The notes under the pieces are model-generated. The model worked only from the letters and a program-made list of their open reading frames with translations. It was not told the origin of the DNA and made no database searches. A program made the translations under genes and the position numbers. A DNA stretch of 64,000 nt, from assembly GCA_013399695.1 (NCBI GenBank), contig VXAU01000750.1, positions 1,184,719 to 1,248,718 of the forward strand, in the 5' to 3' direction. Of the stretch, positions 38,946 to 50,262 are shown one piece after another; position 1 is the first letter of the stretch, and each line of letters opens with the position of its first letter. The DNA comes from Formicarius rufipectus. Its lineage: Eukaryota; Chordata; Aves; Passeriformes; Formicariidae.

Positions 38946-40068
38946 AGCACAAACCTTAAAACTCTTCAAGCTCCTGACAAATTAATTTGTTCAGGGCAAA
39001 ACACTGCACATTTGTTATTCCTTGTCTGTTTCTTAAAAGCCTGTGTATCACATCTCTTCTGCTCTCTGTATATATATCTGTGTTGCCGTTCATTTTAAGG
39101 AATGCTTCATTTTATCAGCCTGCTTTCTTATTGCTCCTCTTATTTTTCATGAGAGTTGTCTTTCCTTGGCTTTTTTTTTCTCTGTAGCTCTTTCAGTTTT
39201 GATGGAAATGCAATAGGATGCCATGGTTATGTGAACTGCTGTGTTCTGGTACTGTTCTGTTTGTTTATTCTCTTTCTGGTGTGGACTCTGTCTTTAGAGA
39301 TTCTGCTGCTTTTGCTGAAAGCTGCTTGAGGTCATATAAAGTTAAATTCAAATATACGATGATCTCTTGTAATTGCTGTCCCAGACAAAGCAATATTATT
39401 TGAATCATATAATAGCCATCAGATGGTACTAGACTTCTCATTATGAAAAGCCAAGAAATACTGTCTTGTTCTTATTTTAAAGGAATATGAGGGGAACAGA
39501 GGCAAAGCTATCACTCTCCAAGCTTGCCAGCTTGAAGATTGTTCAGGTTTATCTGTATAAATTGCTGTTCCTTTCGTATTTACTTCTGCTGTTATTTTTA
39601 AAAAGCAGTGAAGACATACCCTGCATGATACAGACAAGCTGTTTTACCTCTCTTCTTCTGTTCTTCATCCTCAGCCAGTCCTTTCTCTCTGATTTTTAGA
39701 CTCCATGCAGAGTGCCTGAAACCTATTTCACTAGGCTAGCATCTTCTTTAAAATCACTAAGCTTTGTGTCTCCAAGTAGCCAGAGCAAATACTCTGCTTT
39801 GCAGTGTCAGTATTTAGAAGAAAAAGTTGTTCAGCAGCTCATTTGGAGCTCGCAGAGTGAGGCTGCAACTTAGCCTGAAGGTCTCCAGACACTACTGAAT
39901 CGGAGATGTCATAAAGAATGAAAAGGGCATACAGAAAACAGGTAAGCAGGTCCAGCCAACACTTCCCTGAAGAGGGGTGTGTTCTGAGGGATCTGAATGT
40001 AACTCTTCTCTTCCAAGTGTTCTCTTTGCTTGATTCTCTTTGAGCTCTTTTATGAATATGATGCTCAC
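38946..40068. other. unique noncoding sequence
   Basis: No known exon or repeat was recognised. Open frames are Leu/Phe-rich because of T-rich DNA. Confidence 0.55.
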
Positions 40069-40186
40069 CTGCAACCATCTCCCTTCGTGCACACATCAAA
40101 CTCCTTGCACATACTTCGTCTCCCACCCTCCTGTTCAGTGAGCTTCCCTTGGCAAATCCACCATACTCACTCAAACAGCACTCAAA
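40069..40186 (-). other. exon-like segment with strong splice-site matches, identity unknown
   Basis: On the minus strand, a good polypyrimidine tract ending in TTTATTTTACAG (40187-40198) precedes a 118-base segment, which is followed by the donor CAG|GTGAGC (GT at 40067-40068). Only one of the three frames is open through the segment. It encodes 39 codons beginning FECCLSEYGGFAKG and rich in Cys and Arg. I do not recognise the protein, and no partner exon was identified nearby. Pseudo-exons with good sites are common in vertebrate introns, so a noncoding-RNA exon, a lineage-specific exon or pure chance are all possible. Confidence 0.2.
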
Positions 40187-40291
40187 CTGTAAAATAAAGA
40201 ACAGGCAAAACATCTTAGCACGCTGAGGTTTCCCAAAATACTCTCAGCAGAGATTTATTTAATTGTAGTATTTTATTTTTCATGAAGTATT

Positions 40292-40527
40292 AAGAGGCAA
40301 CAGGCAAAAACTGATGGACACAAAGTTCCACTCAAATGTGAGGAAGAAGTTCTTTACTCTGTAAGTTGCCCAGAGATGTTGTGGAGTCTCCCTCACTGGA
40401 GATATTCCAGAGCCATCTGGAGACACTCCTGTGCCATGTAATCTGGGATGACCCTGCTTGAGGAGGGAGGTTGGACCAGATGAATGGCTGGGGTTCCTTC
40501 CAACCTTACTCATCCTGTGAGTCCCTG
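40292..40527 (+). mobile_element. CR1 LINE 3'-end, sense strand, best-preserved copy
   Basis: The sequence follows the avian CR1 3' region: GTGAGGAAGAAGTTCTTTACT (40337-40357), TTGCCCAGAGATGTTGTGGAG (40365-40385), the GGAGATATTCCAGAGCC block, then GGAGGTTGGACCAGATGAATG (40466-40486) and CCTTCCAACC. The end has degenerate 8-bp terminal repeats CATCCTGTGAGTCCCTG. About 20 bases of the usual block between TTTACT and TTGCCC are deleted. It is 5'-truncated, as most CR1 copies are, and is an inactive remnant. Confidence 0.95.
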
Positions 40528-41019
40528 ACAACAGCACACTAAAATACATAGCTAAGAATTACACTTGCACTTACATGACTTATTAATCTACCAAGTTTAC
40601 ATAACAAATCTACCATTCCTCTGTAACTTCTTACAAACTGTTAACTATGAATTTCATTATAATTACAAAATTTAATTATAATTACAATATTATCTCTTAA
40701 AATGTACAAAATTATTCCTTTCAAACTTTACCCGCAGTATTAAAAAATTACTGTCCCCTAGAAACTACCAAAGAAAGACATTTTGAAGTAATTATTATAA
40801 GATTTACCCAAAATAACTCATGATTATGCAAAATACTGCTGCTTGGAGCGACAGAAAATCAGAAATACAAGTTCCTACTCAACAGTTTGATGCTCTGAAG
40901 AAAAACATCAAACTAGATTTCTTCTCGTGAACTGAAAAGCGTAAGGGCAGGAATGTGCTGCCACAGGTATCAATGAGAGAAGGGAGTAAATTTTTTTCTT
41001 TAGAGCTCGTTGGATGAAA
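40528..41019. other. unique AT-rich noncoding sequence
   Basis: Nothing recognisable. The part at 40640-40690 repeats the word ATAATTACAA/TTTAATTATAATTACAA a few times. Confidence 0.6.
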
Positions 41020-41120
41020 GAAAAAGGAAAGAAAAACAAAACAACAACCAAAAACAATCAAACAAACAAACAAAAAACCAAACAAAAACAACAAACAAAC
41101 AAAAAACAACAAAAAATCAA
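41020..41120. repeat. A/C-rich simple repeat (AAAC/AAC)
   Basis: Irregular CAAA, CAAAA and CAA units lie on the + strand, including CAAACAAACAAACAAAAAACC. The minus-strand frame through it reads as a Phe/Leu/Cys-rich pseudo-protein. Confidence 0.93.
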
Positions 41121-41450
41121 CTACAGGGCACCCTTAGGCAATTAAACAGAGTTAGGTAATTTACTGCTAGATATTAGACTTGTTTTGAAGCCAAATGTTC
41201 ACTGGAAGAGAATGTAGAGAACAGGAAATTGAGCTGATAAACCACCTATGGACCCTATTACCCAAAATGTTGCAAAGACAATGATGGAAATATCCATGAA
41301 GGGAAGAAACACAAATCTTCAAAACCCAACCAGTAATTTTTTTTTTTTTTCTGTTTAAGGTTCCATTAATTTCTTTTGAATCTCTCCAGTTGTAGCAAGG
41401 CTGTCAGTACCCTACTGGAGTCAATGCACAGAAATGTAGCTTCTATTATG
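41121..41450. other. unique noncoding sequence with a T run
   Basis: A T run lies at 41337-41351. No gene or transposon was recognised. Confidence 0.6.
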
Positions 41451-41504
41451 AAAACAAGCAAACAAACAAAACTCCAAAAACCAAACAAAAACAAAACAAA
41501 ACAA
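41451..41504. repeat. A/C-rich simple repeat
   Basis: GAAAACAAGCAAACAAACAAA, then CCAAAAACCAAAC and (AAAAC)n units, on the + strand. Confidence 0.92.
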
Positions 41505-42449
41505 GTTGTTCATTGTTACTATGCTCACTAGGGAAGAATATTTCATTTACAGTGAAACACAGTTGATGCTTTTCTTAATGACTTAGATATAAATAAAACC
41601 CATTTTAAAGACTTCTTTCTTTGTAATGAAATAGCAACAATCAAACGGAAGTGACAGCAGTCAGAATAATAAATTCACTATATGGAAATCACAGCTTCCA
41701 AATAATCTGAAGATGCTGAAAGCAAAATTTATGTCCTTGGACATAGGAATACAAAATTCATCATTACTGAAGAATCCTTTTGATGACATTTTGTAGCACA
41801 GCTTTTCATTTGCAGGATGCTTTTTTTTTTCCCTTTGCTTATTTATTAGTTGTGTGGTTTGGCAACAACCCTTGTAAAATACTTCTCCAGAAGAAAGTGC
41901 TATATGTTTTCTTTTTTTTTGTTTGTTTTTTTTTTAGTATTGGAAGCAAACATAAATGATAGTCTTTCTCCTTAGTTGTACAAATAATATTCAAAATATT
42001 AAATTAATTTCTCTTTCAGTGACCCCTCTTGGACTGGGTCCTGGGGGACTCCCCTCTAGTATTGGCCAGTTTCTGAGGCCAAAATCTCAACAAGAGAATG
42101 ACTTGCCTTAGACAAAGATTCCTTCAATCTGTGTCACCTGGTTTATGCCTGGAAGCACAGAGGGGATTTATTCCTCTTCATTGAAAACAAAAAATATGTA
42201 AAGCAAAGCAAATACACAATGTCATGGGATACATCTGTGGTCACTATAAAATATCTATAAAATATCTAGTTTTATGTCACAAAGGTCTCTGGCCTTGCAG
42301 TCAACATAACAACACAGTTTGACAGATACATTGATCAGTATAAATGTGTCACTCATCTACTAATTATGTTTGTGGAAACAATTTATCGAAATCAGGTTAA
42401 GTAGTAAATTAGAATCGAAAGTCAGTGTGGTAAGAAGTGGACATTGACC
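41505..42449. other. unique noncoding sequence with a T-rich tract
   Basis: A T-rich tract with GTTTG interruptions lies at 41907-41936, one of the few tracts with the opposite strand sense. No gene was recognised. Confidence 0.6.
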
Positions 42450-42480
42450 AAAAAAAAATTAAAAGAAAAAAAAAAGAAAG
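42450..42480. repeat. A-rich simple repeat
   Basis: Runs of 9-10 A are separated by TT and G on the + strand. Confidence 0.88.
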
Positions 42481-45400
42481 AATCCAAACACATCTGAACT
42501 GCACATGCCATTTAATTTCGGATCCAAACACTAATTTCACTTCTGTAAAGGACTGAAGGAGCATTCAGACTGAATATACTCAGGCCTTGGAGTTAAAACT
42601 TGAAATTCATGCTTCCTACAAGGTTAAGTGAAAATATATTTCAAGTTACTTTCAGGAAAGCATTACTTTGTTGAACATCGCTTCAGCGATTTCAGCAACA
42701 GTAACAAAGAACATTCATGCATGGCTGAAAACGTTTTAAGATTTACATGAATGATGTGCTAAAGTGGCTGAGAAGGGAAACACTTGAACCAAACATATCT
42801 AAATACTGACCTTCTGAGAATAGCCAGACACCTTTGGGTTATGTCTGAATGAGACTGAAAGGAATATACTGTAGAAGGTCCGCTCCTTCTCCTATTGCAG
42901 AGTGTTCTTTGGCATTCTGGACTGTTTCCATTAACTTCTCAATCTCGAGTAAGATGGACAGCAGATTTTTATGTCCTTTTAACATGTATACATTCATAGA
43001 ATTACATCAGTATCCGAGTAATGTACAATACAGATTAGATGTAAGTTTGGCTAAGTAGCCCTGACAGAGAACAAAACAGCAAGAAAACCATCAGAAGTGA
43101 CAGAAAATGTACAGTTTTCTAGAACAAATAAGAAAACGAACTAATCTGCAGTCAGAAAAACAGATATGTATTGACTTGTCTTTAGATTCACCTGAAGAGT
43201 AACTGAAATACTCAGGTTTATGCTGATTATTTTCAGTTGCCATACCATTCTCTTGCAAAACAATCAAAACAATTTTTTTCCTCAGAAGTTTATATACCAT
43301 AGCCAACAAATTGCTGCCCAGTCATTATCACTTATTTCCTCTGAATTATGAAATGCTAAAGAAAACTGTCATTATCCTTCATAAGAACTTCTCATAGCCC
43401 AAACCTCACATTTACTAATCAAAGGTCTCTTAAAAAAACCACTTCTCCTTTTCTTAATCAGTTAGTTGCAAAACGAATTTCTCTATCCCGTTCCAGACAA
43501 CCCATTCTGGCCCCAAATAAAATGTTCAATTCTGTTTCCTGAATTCATCAGTTCTCAGCCAGTTCAGTCTATCAGTTCTTCCAGTTCCCCATCCCTCGTC
43601 ACACAATTACATCCACAGCTGCCGGTTCCCAAAGGAGTCAGAATCCAAACCTGTAATCTATGAAAACTTTACTGATATAAATAGCTCTAAAGGTAGGAAG
43701 GTAAAACTAGGATGCCAGATATCAAGAAGAAAGTGGGACTGCAACTAACTTTAAAACTACATATACTCTCAAACTACGTAAGATCTTTAATAGCATTTAG
43801 CACCTCAAAATCATGGCAAAATTAATCAGTTAGAAGAAACGTGTCTATTAACTACTGACAGTTTAAAAGACAGTTTTCAAACCTACACAGAACTGTAGAA
43901 AGGCTGGTATCTTTGAGGAAATAAAACCACAGACTTCCTACTGTTTAAGAACAAAATGTGAGAATCATGAGCAGCACAGAAAATCTCGTTGAAGTTCTAT
44001 GTGGGAAAAGCCCTAAGTGTGTATCAATCAAGAAAATATCAGTGGGAAAATGGTTTCAAACCTCCAGTGGCTAAAATCAACAAGGTATACTTAGAAACAG
44101 ATGCTCACCTTGAAAATTTAATGCAGAAAGGGAAAGGTTTAAGTAATCAGATTGCATGGTTACTGATTCCCAGAAAGCTTTTCAGCCCATCCTGTGTGAA
44201 AGCCTATGCTGGGGCATAGCTAAGGCTCTTGCTGTCAGGGTGTATTCTCATGGAAATTTCTAACTGAATCACTCAGTGCGCACATTTACATGGCAAAAAG
44301 CCGTAGAAAAATCTCCCAAAGCCAGAGGAAAGTTATACTGCCAAAACTGTTAAGCCCTAAGTGGGTTTCCAAATAAAATTCACTTGCTCTATTGGGTGCC
44401 ACTTGAATGAATCAACAATAAACTAAGGCACTAGTTAAAAAAGGCCTTTTTAATATGGAAAAGTATCTTTCAGTTTCTGAAATAGCAATCCCCTTGAGAA
44501 TAAACTGAAAGGTGAGACTTGTGAAAGGCTTTGTCCAGTTTCAGCCCAGCGCCTTTCATATGTTCAGAGATGCATTCTACTGTTGCTGCATATCAAGTTT
44601 GCAGCTTTAGTGTGGTTTTCATCAGTTGCACAGAGCAAAAGAAACATTTCTTTGCACTTTAGACAGCCTTTTAACATTTTCGGTATTGTGACTAACCTTC
44701 TAACACACAGGCCCATTCATGGACCACTTTCACTCTGTCTCTTGTTAACCTCATCTCACGCCTTTTCCTTCAGAAGTTCGCCTGAGTACATAAGAGTTCA
44801 CAGAAGGCAAGTTTAAAATGAACTTCCTTCAGTGAAGGGCTGTTGAGGAGGTTGCAAATAATTTCATACAGCAAGGAGGCTTTGGAGGTCCCCTGTTATT
44901 TCATAATGATCTCCATAATTTGTTTTGATCTATAGCTTTCTCCAAACTCTTTATATAATTATGGTAGAAAAGGCATATTTTTCCTGAAAGCCAATCACCT
45001 GGCATGTATGGTTGACATATTACTGATGGTGACTTTATAAAACCAAAAACCAAACACAAGAACCATGGTAAGAAGAAGTATGCATAGGCTTGTTATGAAT
45101 GCTTCAAGACATTGGAGTTACAAACACATGCTGGGCTAAATCCTCCTCTAAAAATACCAACAAAATACTTGATATAAATCTTGAATATTAAGTAATTCAG
45201 TTACTTTAGCTCACCAAAATATTCTAGTATATTATGTCAACATTATTAAACAGCTATTAATGAATTGGCCCTCCTGCCCTTTAACAGACATGCTATGTAA
45301 GAACATTTTCTCTCTTTGTTTGCTTCAATAGCAAGAGCATATACAAGTTCTTAGAAAGAACTACCAGCTGCTAACATGAACAGCTCTCTTGGTCTGATGA

Positions 45401-48400
45401 AATTCACCCTTAAAGGCCACAAACACAGCCCTCATTGAGGTTTCTGCCCATGTGATACTGTGCTTCTTCCTGTGATGCTTCATGTGCACTGTGATGTTAC
45501 TTCAAGTGTGTTAACCAGGCTGCCTATTTGTCATATTTTATTGAGATAGCAAGGTTGTATTTGGAGGGGTGGCTCCTAAGAGTTGTAAGGTGTAGCCATA
45601 CTTCAGGCTTTGCCTGTTGTTTGAGAAGGGGGCAATATTTGTGACAAATGCACATTTCAATCTCCCACATCATGACAAGTGTCAAAATCTCTGATTTCCT
45701 ATTAAATAGAAAGGTTCTTATGCAGTATCACCCTATTTTCTACTTAAATTTATGTATTTAAATGCTTATTTACAACCTTTTCATCCATAAAAGAATATTT
45801 TCCTCCAGTTACGGTTATGCAACTGGCCTTACATTCCACCTAATGTTCCCTTTGATTACAACTTGGTTCTTTACAATCCTTTGTTTTCTGTTTAAATACT
45901 TTGTTGCTACTTAAATTTTCCATTTACAGAACATAAAGTCTGGCACACAACAGTAAGAATAAACATATACGGAATATATGAATAGAACCATATCCATCAT
46001 CCTTTTTAGCACAAATAAAATCCGCTGCCAGATCTTCTTGATGCTCATAGCAATAGCTAAAAATAAAAAACCAAAACACCCATCTGCCATGAAAAGAATT
46101 TCTCATGTAGATTATTTCCCAGTCAAACAGGGTAGGTGGGTAATAGAACTGAAAACAGGGATGGAAAAAGGGAATAAGTTTTAAATAGCATAAATGATAG
46201 CAGCATCTAGACAAGGTAGCTTTAATCAGTCAGCCAGCACCAGACATTTTTAAAACCTGGCAGTTAGCAGCGTTTTTCTTAGCTTGTGGTATTTGAAGGA
46301 CATTGATATACACATCAAACAGAAGTCGGGACATGCACTACGGAAGTGCCAGCTGAAGCTTTATGTGCAAGCTAAAGTTGGAATCCAATCCCTTTATCAT
46401 ACCTGAGACATACAGACTCTCTCCTACCAACTTTCCACTCATTTTGAATGAATAACGAATTTCTTGAGGATTTACAGATGAATGTTCATTAAAAGCTGAT
46501 CTTTAAACCAAGTGTCACACGCTCCACACCACAGTTTTAGCATAGGTAAAATGATATGTTGATCTTGCAAAATTCATGTTATTATTCATAAAATTGAGCA
46601 TTAAAAGTATAAAATGTTATATTTCTTTAAGTGGTCATATTAAAAATAGCCAGAAATTTTAAAATCCTCTCTTTCCACAAATGGGTGGTATGAACAAATA
46701 TAAATTCCCAAATCTTGACCTTTATTTTCTTGTCATACCTTTAACCTTTCGATCATTTTCTCCATGTTCCTTCCACTCTGCATAAATGTGCATGTGTGAG
46801 CATACATATGCCCCAAAAACCCCTTCCCTCTGCTTTTTGTGGCATCATTACCTCACTTGAAACTGTTTCAACTAAAATCCTTTTATCTTCCTGCAGTGTG
46901 GCCCTCAATGAGATATGAGATAATCATATTTTGCCATAATTTTTAATAGCTAGAAGTTCACCAATCAGCAAAAGCAGTTGTATCTATTCTGCAGGAGAGA
47001 ATTACAAAGGCTATCTCCCAGTGATCTAAAGAAAATAGCAAAATTGGATGTCCTTCTAAAATAAGTTCCTGAAAGCAAGTTGGTAAGATCAGTTGTGCTA
47101 CTGATAATGGAAGATGACAACCATTTCAAAAGCTATTTCTTTGTGTACAACCTGTAAAACAACATTGTTTTCCTGAAGAGAAAACTGCTGTTTAGAGGAT
47201 GGCAGAGAAAGAACTAATGTATCTGTTTAGGTGGCTTTGTGGTCCTGTTTTCACATGCTTATGATGAAATTACACATTTCTCCTTGCATGGGAATTGCAG
47301 GATATCTAATGAAAATCAAATGGAAGTCCTTGAAAATGAAGCAAGGCTCCTTCACCCATGCAGATAGTTTCCGAATCTGCCAACTGCACTGTTACATCAT
47401 CATATACAGTCTTTATAGAAAAGCTGTGACATACCAAAAATTATAACTAAGCCCAGTTGTTTCTCATTTTGTACATTTTACATTTGAAATATCAGGAAAT
47501 ATTTTAATTGGATTTCAATACTACCTGAGAGGAAAGAGTGGGTAAAAAAAAGGTTATATAACAAACATCTGGAAAAAAGAAAGATTTGGAAACAGACTTA
47601 TGATGAATGCTTTAAAGATGAAAGATAATTACTTCTAGCTAAGTTCTGAATGCTTCAGCTGCCATAAAAGGGAACAATAAACTTCTGGCAAATATGCTGG
47701 GGAAGATGTGACTAGGAGAAAGGGTTACCTCTAGAAATAAATTTAGAACGTTGAAGTGCTTTGAAGATAAGAAATCCCCTCCTAGCTGCAGGTACAGTTC
47801 ATCCCTTGAGGGGGGACTTGCAGGCCAAGATGTGGAGGGGGAATTGTGTCTCCTGCCAAAGTGTGTAGAGAAGGAGGAGGCCGGTCCTGCTTGTACCAGG
47901 CTCTGGGATGGAATTCCCCTCCAGGGGCACAGACCAGTACCCCTCCAGACAACACCTGCTTCTACATCCTAAAAAAACCCAGCATACTAAGTGTCTTTAT
48001 TTCAAAATATTTAATGAGTCTTTTGTGACTCTTTTAAGCAGCCGCAGGATTTCAGTCAGGACTGGAGAGCAGGTTTTTTCATATTTAGGTAAAACTTCAC
48101 TCCTTTCCCAAGGGTGGCAATTGTCACCATCACAGTCAACAAGAGCTACAGGTGCTTCAACAAATACAAAGCTGTTGTCTTTTGAAAAGGAGGTATAAAT
48201 ATCTGAGTTTATTTCTGTCCTTTACCTTAGGCACCTGGTTTTGTAGCTGTTTGTAGCACCATGCAGTATATAACTGGTGAAAAACTAAGGAATCATTTGG
48301 ATGGATGGCACGATACAATCATAAGAAATTATTATCATTTTTCCCCAAATGTCACATAATCAATGAGAGGAAAAATTGTTTCCTTCTAAAAGATAAAGGT

Positions 48401-49847
48401 TGATGAAAGAGAATAGCTAAACAACACCCGTGCTATTCTAAGTATTTTTGAACTTTCTGAGATGATGATTCTTGAACCTATGCTATGAATACATTTTCCT
48501 TGTGCATTTCAGCAGAATAGACTGTAAAGAAAGGAAGAGAAGGGAAAGGATTAATTCCTTCCTTGTATCAAAACATAACATTTTATACTGACTGCAGTAT
48601 TTGGAAAGCAAAGTACTTACAGTAAAATACAAAAAGAAATTTTCTGAGAAGTGAGAAGTTTATGACCTTCATTGACTCCTGAGTGGTGCTTGAGGTGGGA
48701 GTGCGAAACTACAGGTATTAGTTACTGTGAAGCAAACCAGCCCAGGCATTCATGGTGTGTGTGATACTCCATTGAAATTTCTCAAGTTTTCAGTCTGTAA
48801 ATGTTTACCCTACAGCAAATGTGAGGAGTAAGTTACCTTACTTATTTGCTTTGGAGAGTAGCACACAATTATTTCAAAGTAACTGAATCTGTAACGTACT
48901 TGTCCTGTGGTGACTTGTTCAGAGTACTTTGGAATAGTTTTGCTAATTTGTCTGGCTGAGATCACTCAAAAGGAGTGATCTAAGGAAAGGAAATACATTA
49001 ATTGTGGCTTTGATAAATCACATAAATTTAAAGTATTCACTGATAACTTTAAATATTCATTTAAACTGAGCTTCCTTTAGTTTAGTTCACTTCCAAGATA
49101 AGATCAGATTGAAAACTATATAGAAATTGTTTCACTTACATAAACCGAGACAAAGATCAGATGAAGTAGTAACTCTGAGACAGAACACTTTACAACTGTG
49201 TAATTTTGTCTCTTTAATTCTTATTTAATCTCAGAAACCTTTAAGATTTCACCTAAAGTATCTTTACCTTCAAATCACTAGGACATTTATTTGATTACTG
49301 TATAACTGGTGGCACACAATAATGCTGGATAAAAGCTGTTACCCTGGATAAACAGGACCATAACTGCTGTGCTTCTTCCATCCTTCAAAGGAATGACTTT
49401 ACTGCAGGACAGTCAAACTTACATTCACCAGCAACACAATCAATATTTGAAAATTTGCCAGTGTTCAAATATCAGATTTGCTTAGGGCAAAGCCGAAACA
49501 TCCGAAGTCAGTAGCAGAAAAGTGAATAGTGTCCTCTAGCCTTTAAGAAGGTTATTGTGTTAACTACTTTAAGCCACCCGGTGAACAATTAACTGATTTT
49601 AGAAATGCCACATAGAAAAAATCCTCATCATGGCACATTCTGAAATATTTGCTGCTAGAACCTTTTTTTCTGCAAAATGTATAGGTTTAAATCTCACTGA
49701 AGCATAGACAAAGAGTGACTCTGGAACCCAGATACATCACACTGTGGAGGGTAGGTGACAAGACATTAGCAGGGATTATCGGCAGTTCAATGTAAATTGC
49801 TGTTATCCAGCACAAGCCGTTGCAGGGACAGAGCCCGGGTTTTGGAA
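42481..49847. other. unique AT-rich noncoding sequence
   Basis: This is about 7.4 kb with no recognised exon, RNA gene or transposon. Open frames stay under 100 codons. The stretch 47750-47970 is GC-richer and opens two overlapping short frames, without a domain. A perfect 9-bp hairpin with a 5-nt loop lies at 48959-48981, at chance expectation. Confidence 0.6.
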
Positions 49848-49986
49848 GACACACAGATACATGCACACATGTGGGCAGGCACACAGTCATGGATACACAC
49901 AGACATGTGTGAAGGCACACACACACATGTGCCCACATGTGCATAACCAAAAACGGACACTCACACACACAGACGCACAAACAAAT
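49848..49986. repeat. degenerate CA/CATG-rich repeat
   Basis: Alternating CACA, ACACATG and CATGTG words span the region, with short (CA)4-5 runs. Alternating purine-pyrimidine sequence of this sort can adopt Z-DNA. It accounts for the Cys/Val-rich minus-strand open frame. Confidence 0.88.
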
Positions 49987-50109
49987 CCCACCCAGAAAGG
50001 CAGGACACTTTCTGGACACACCACATAAGAATTCTGAACAACTTCTAGTTGGCCTAAAATCTCAGAACAGTGGAAAACTATGGCTCTTTCTCTGTCCCAA
50101 TAAATAATA

Positions 50110-50262
50110 AAACCCAAAACAAACAAAACCAACTAACAAAACAAAACAAAACAAAAACACACACACACAAAAAAACCCCAAACAAACAACAAAATCCAAA
50201 CAAAAAATCCAACCAACCAAAAAGAAAGAAATAAACACAAAACAGAAAAAAAAACCACCAAC
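50110..50262. repeat. A/C-rich simple repeat (AAAAC, CA)
   Basis: (AAAAC)n units, a (CA)6 run at about 50157-50169, then CAAACAAACAA and CCAACCAACC words on the + strand. It creates a Phe-rich spurious frame on the minus strand. Confidence 0.93.

Noticed and set aside
49848..49986. Possible CRISPR-like or satellite array
   Set aside because: Words are irregular CA/CATG combinations with no constant repeat-spacer pattern, and this is animal nuclear DNA.
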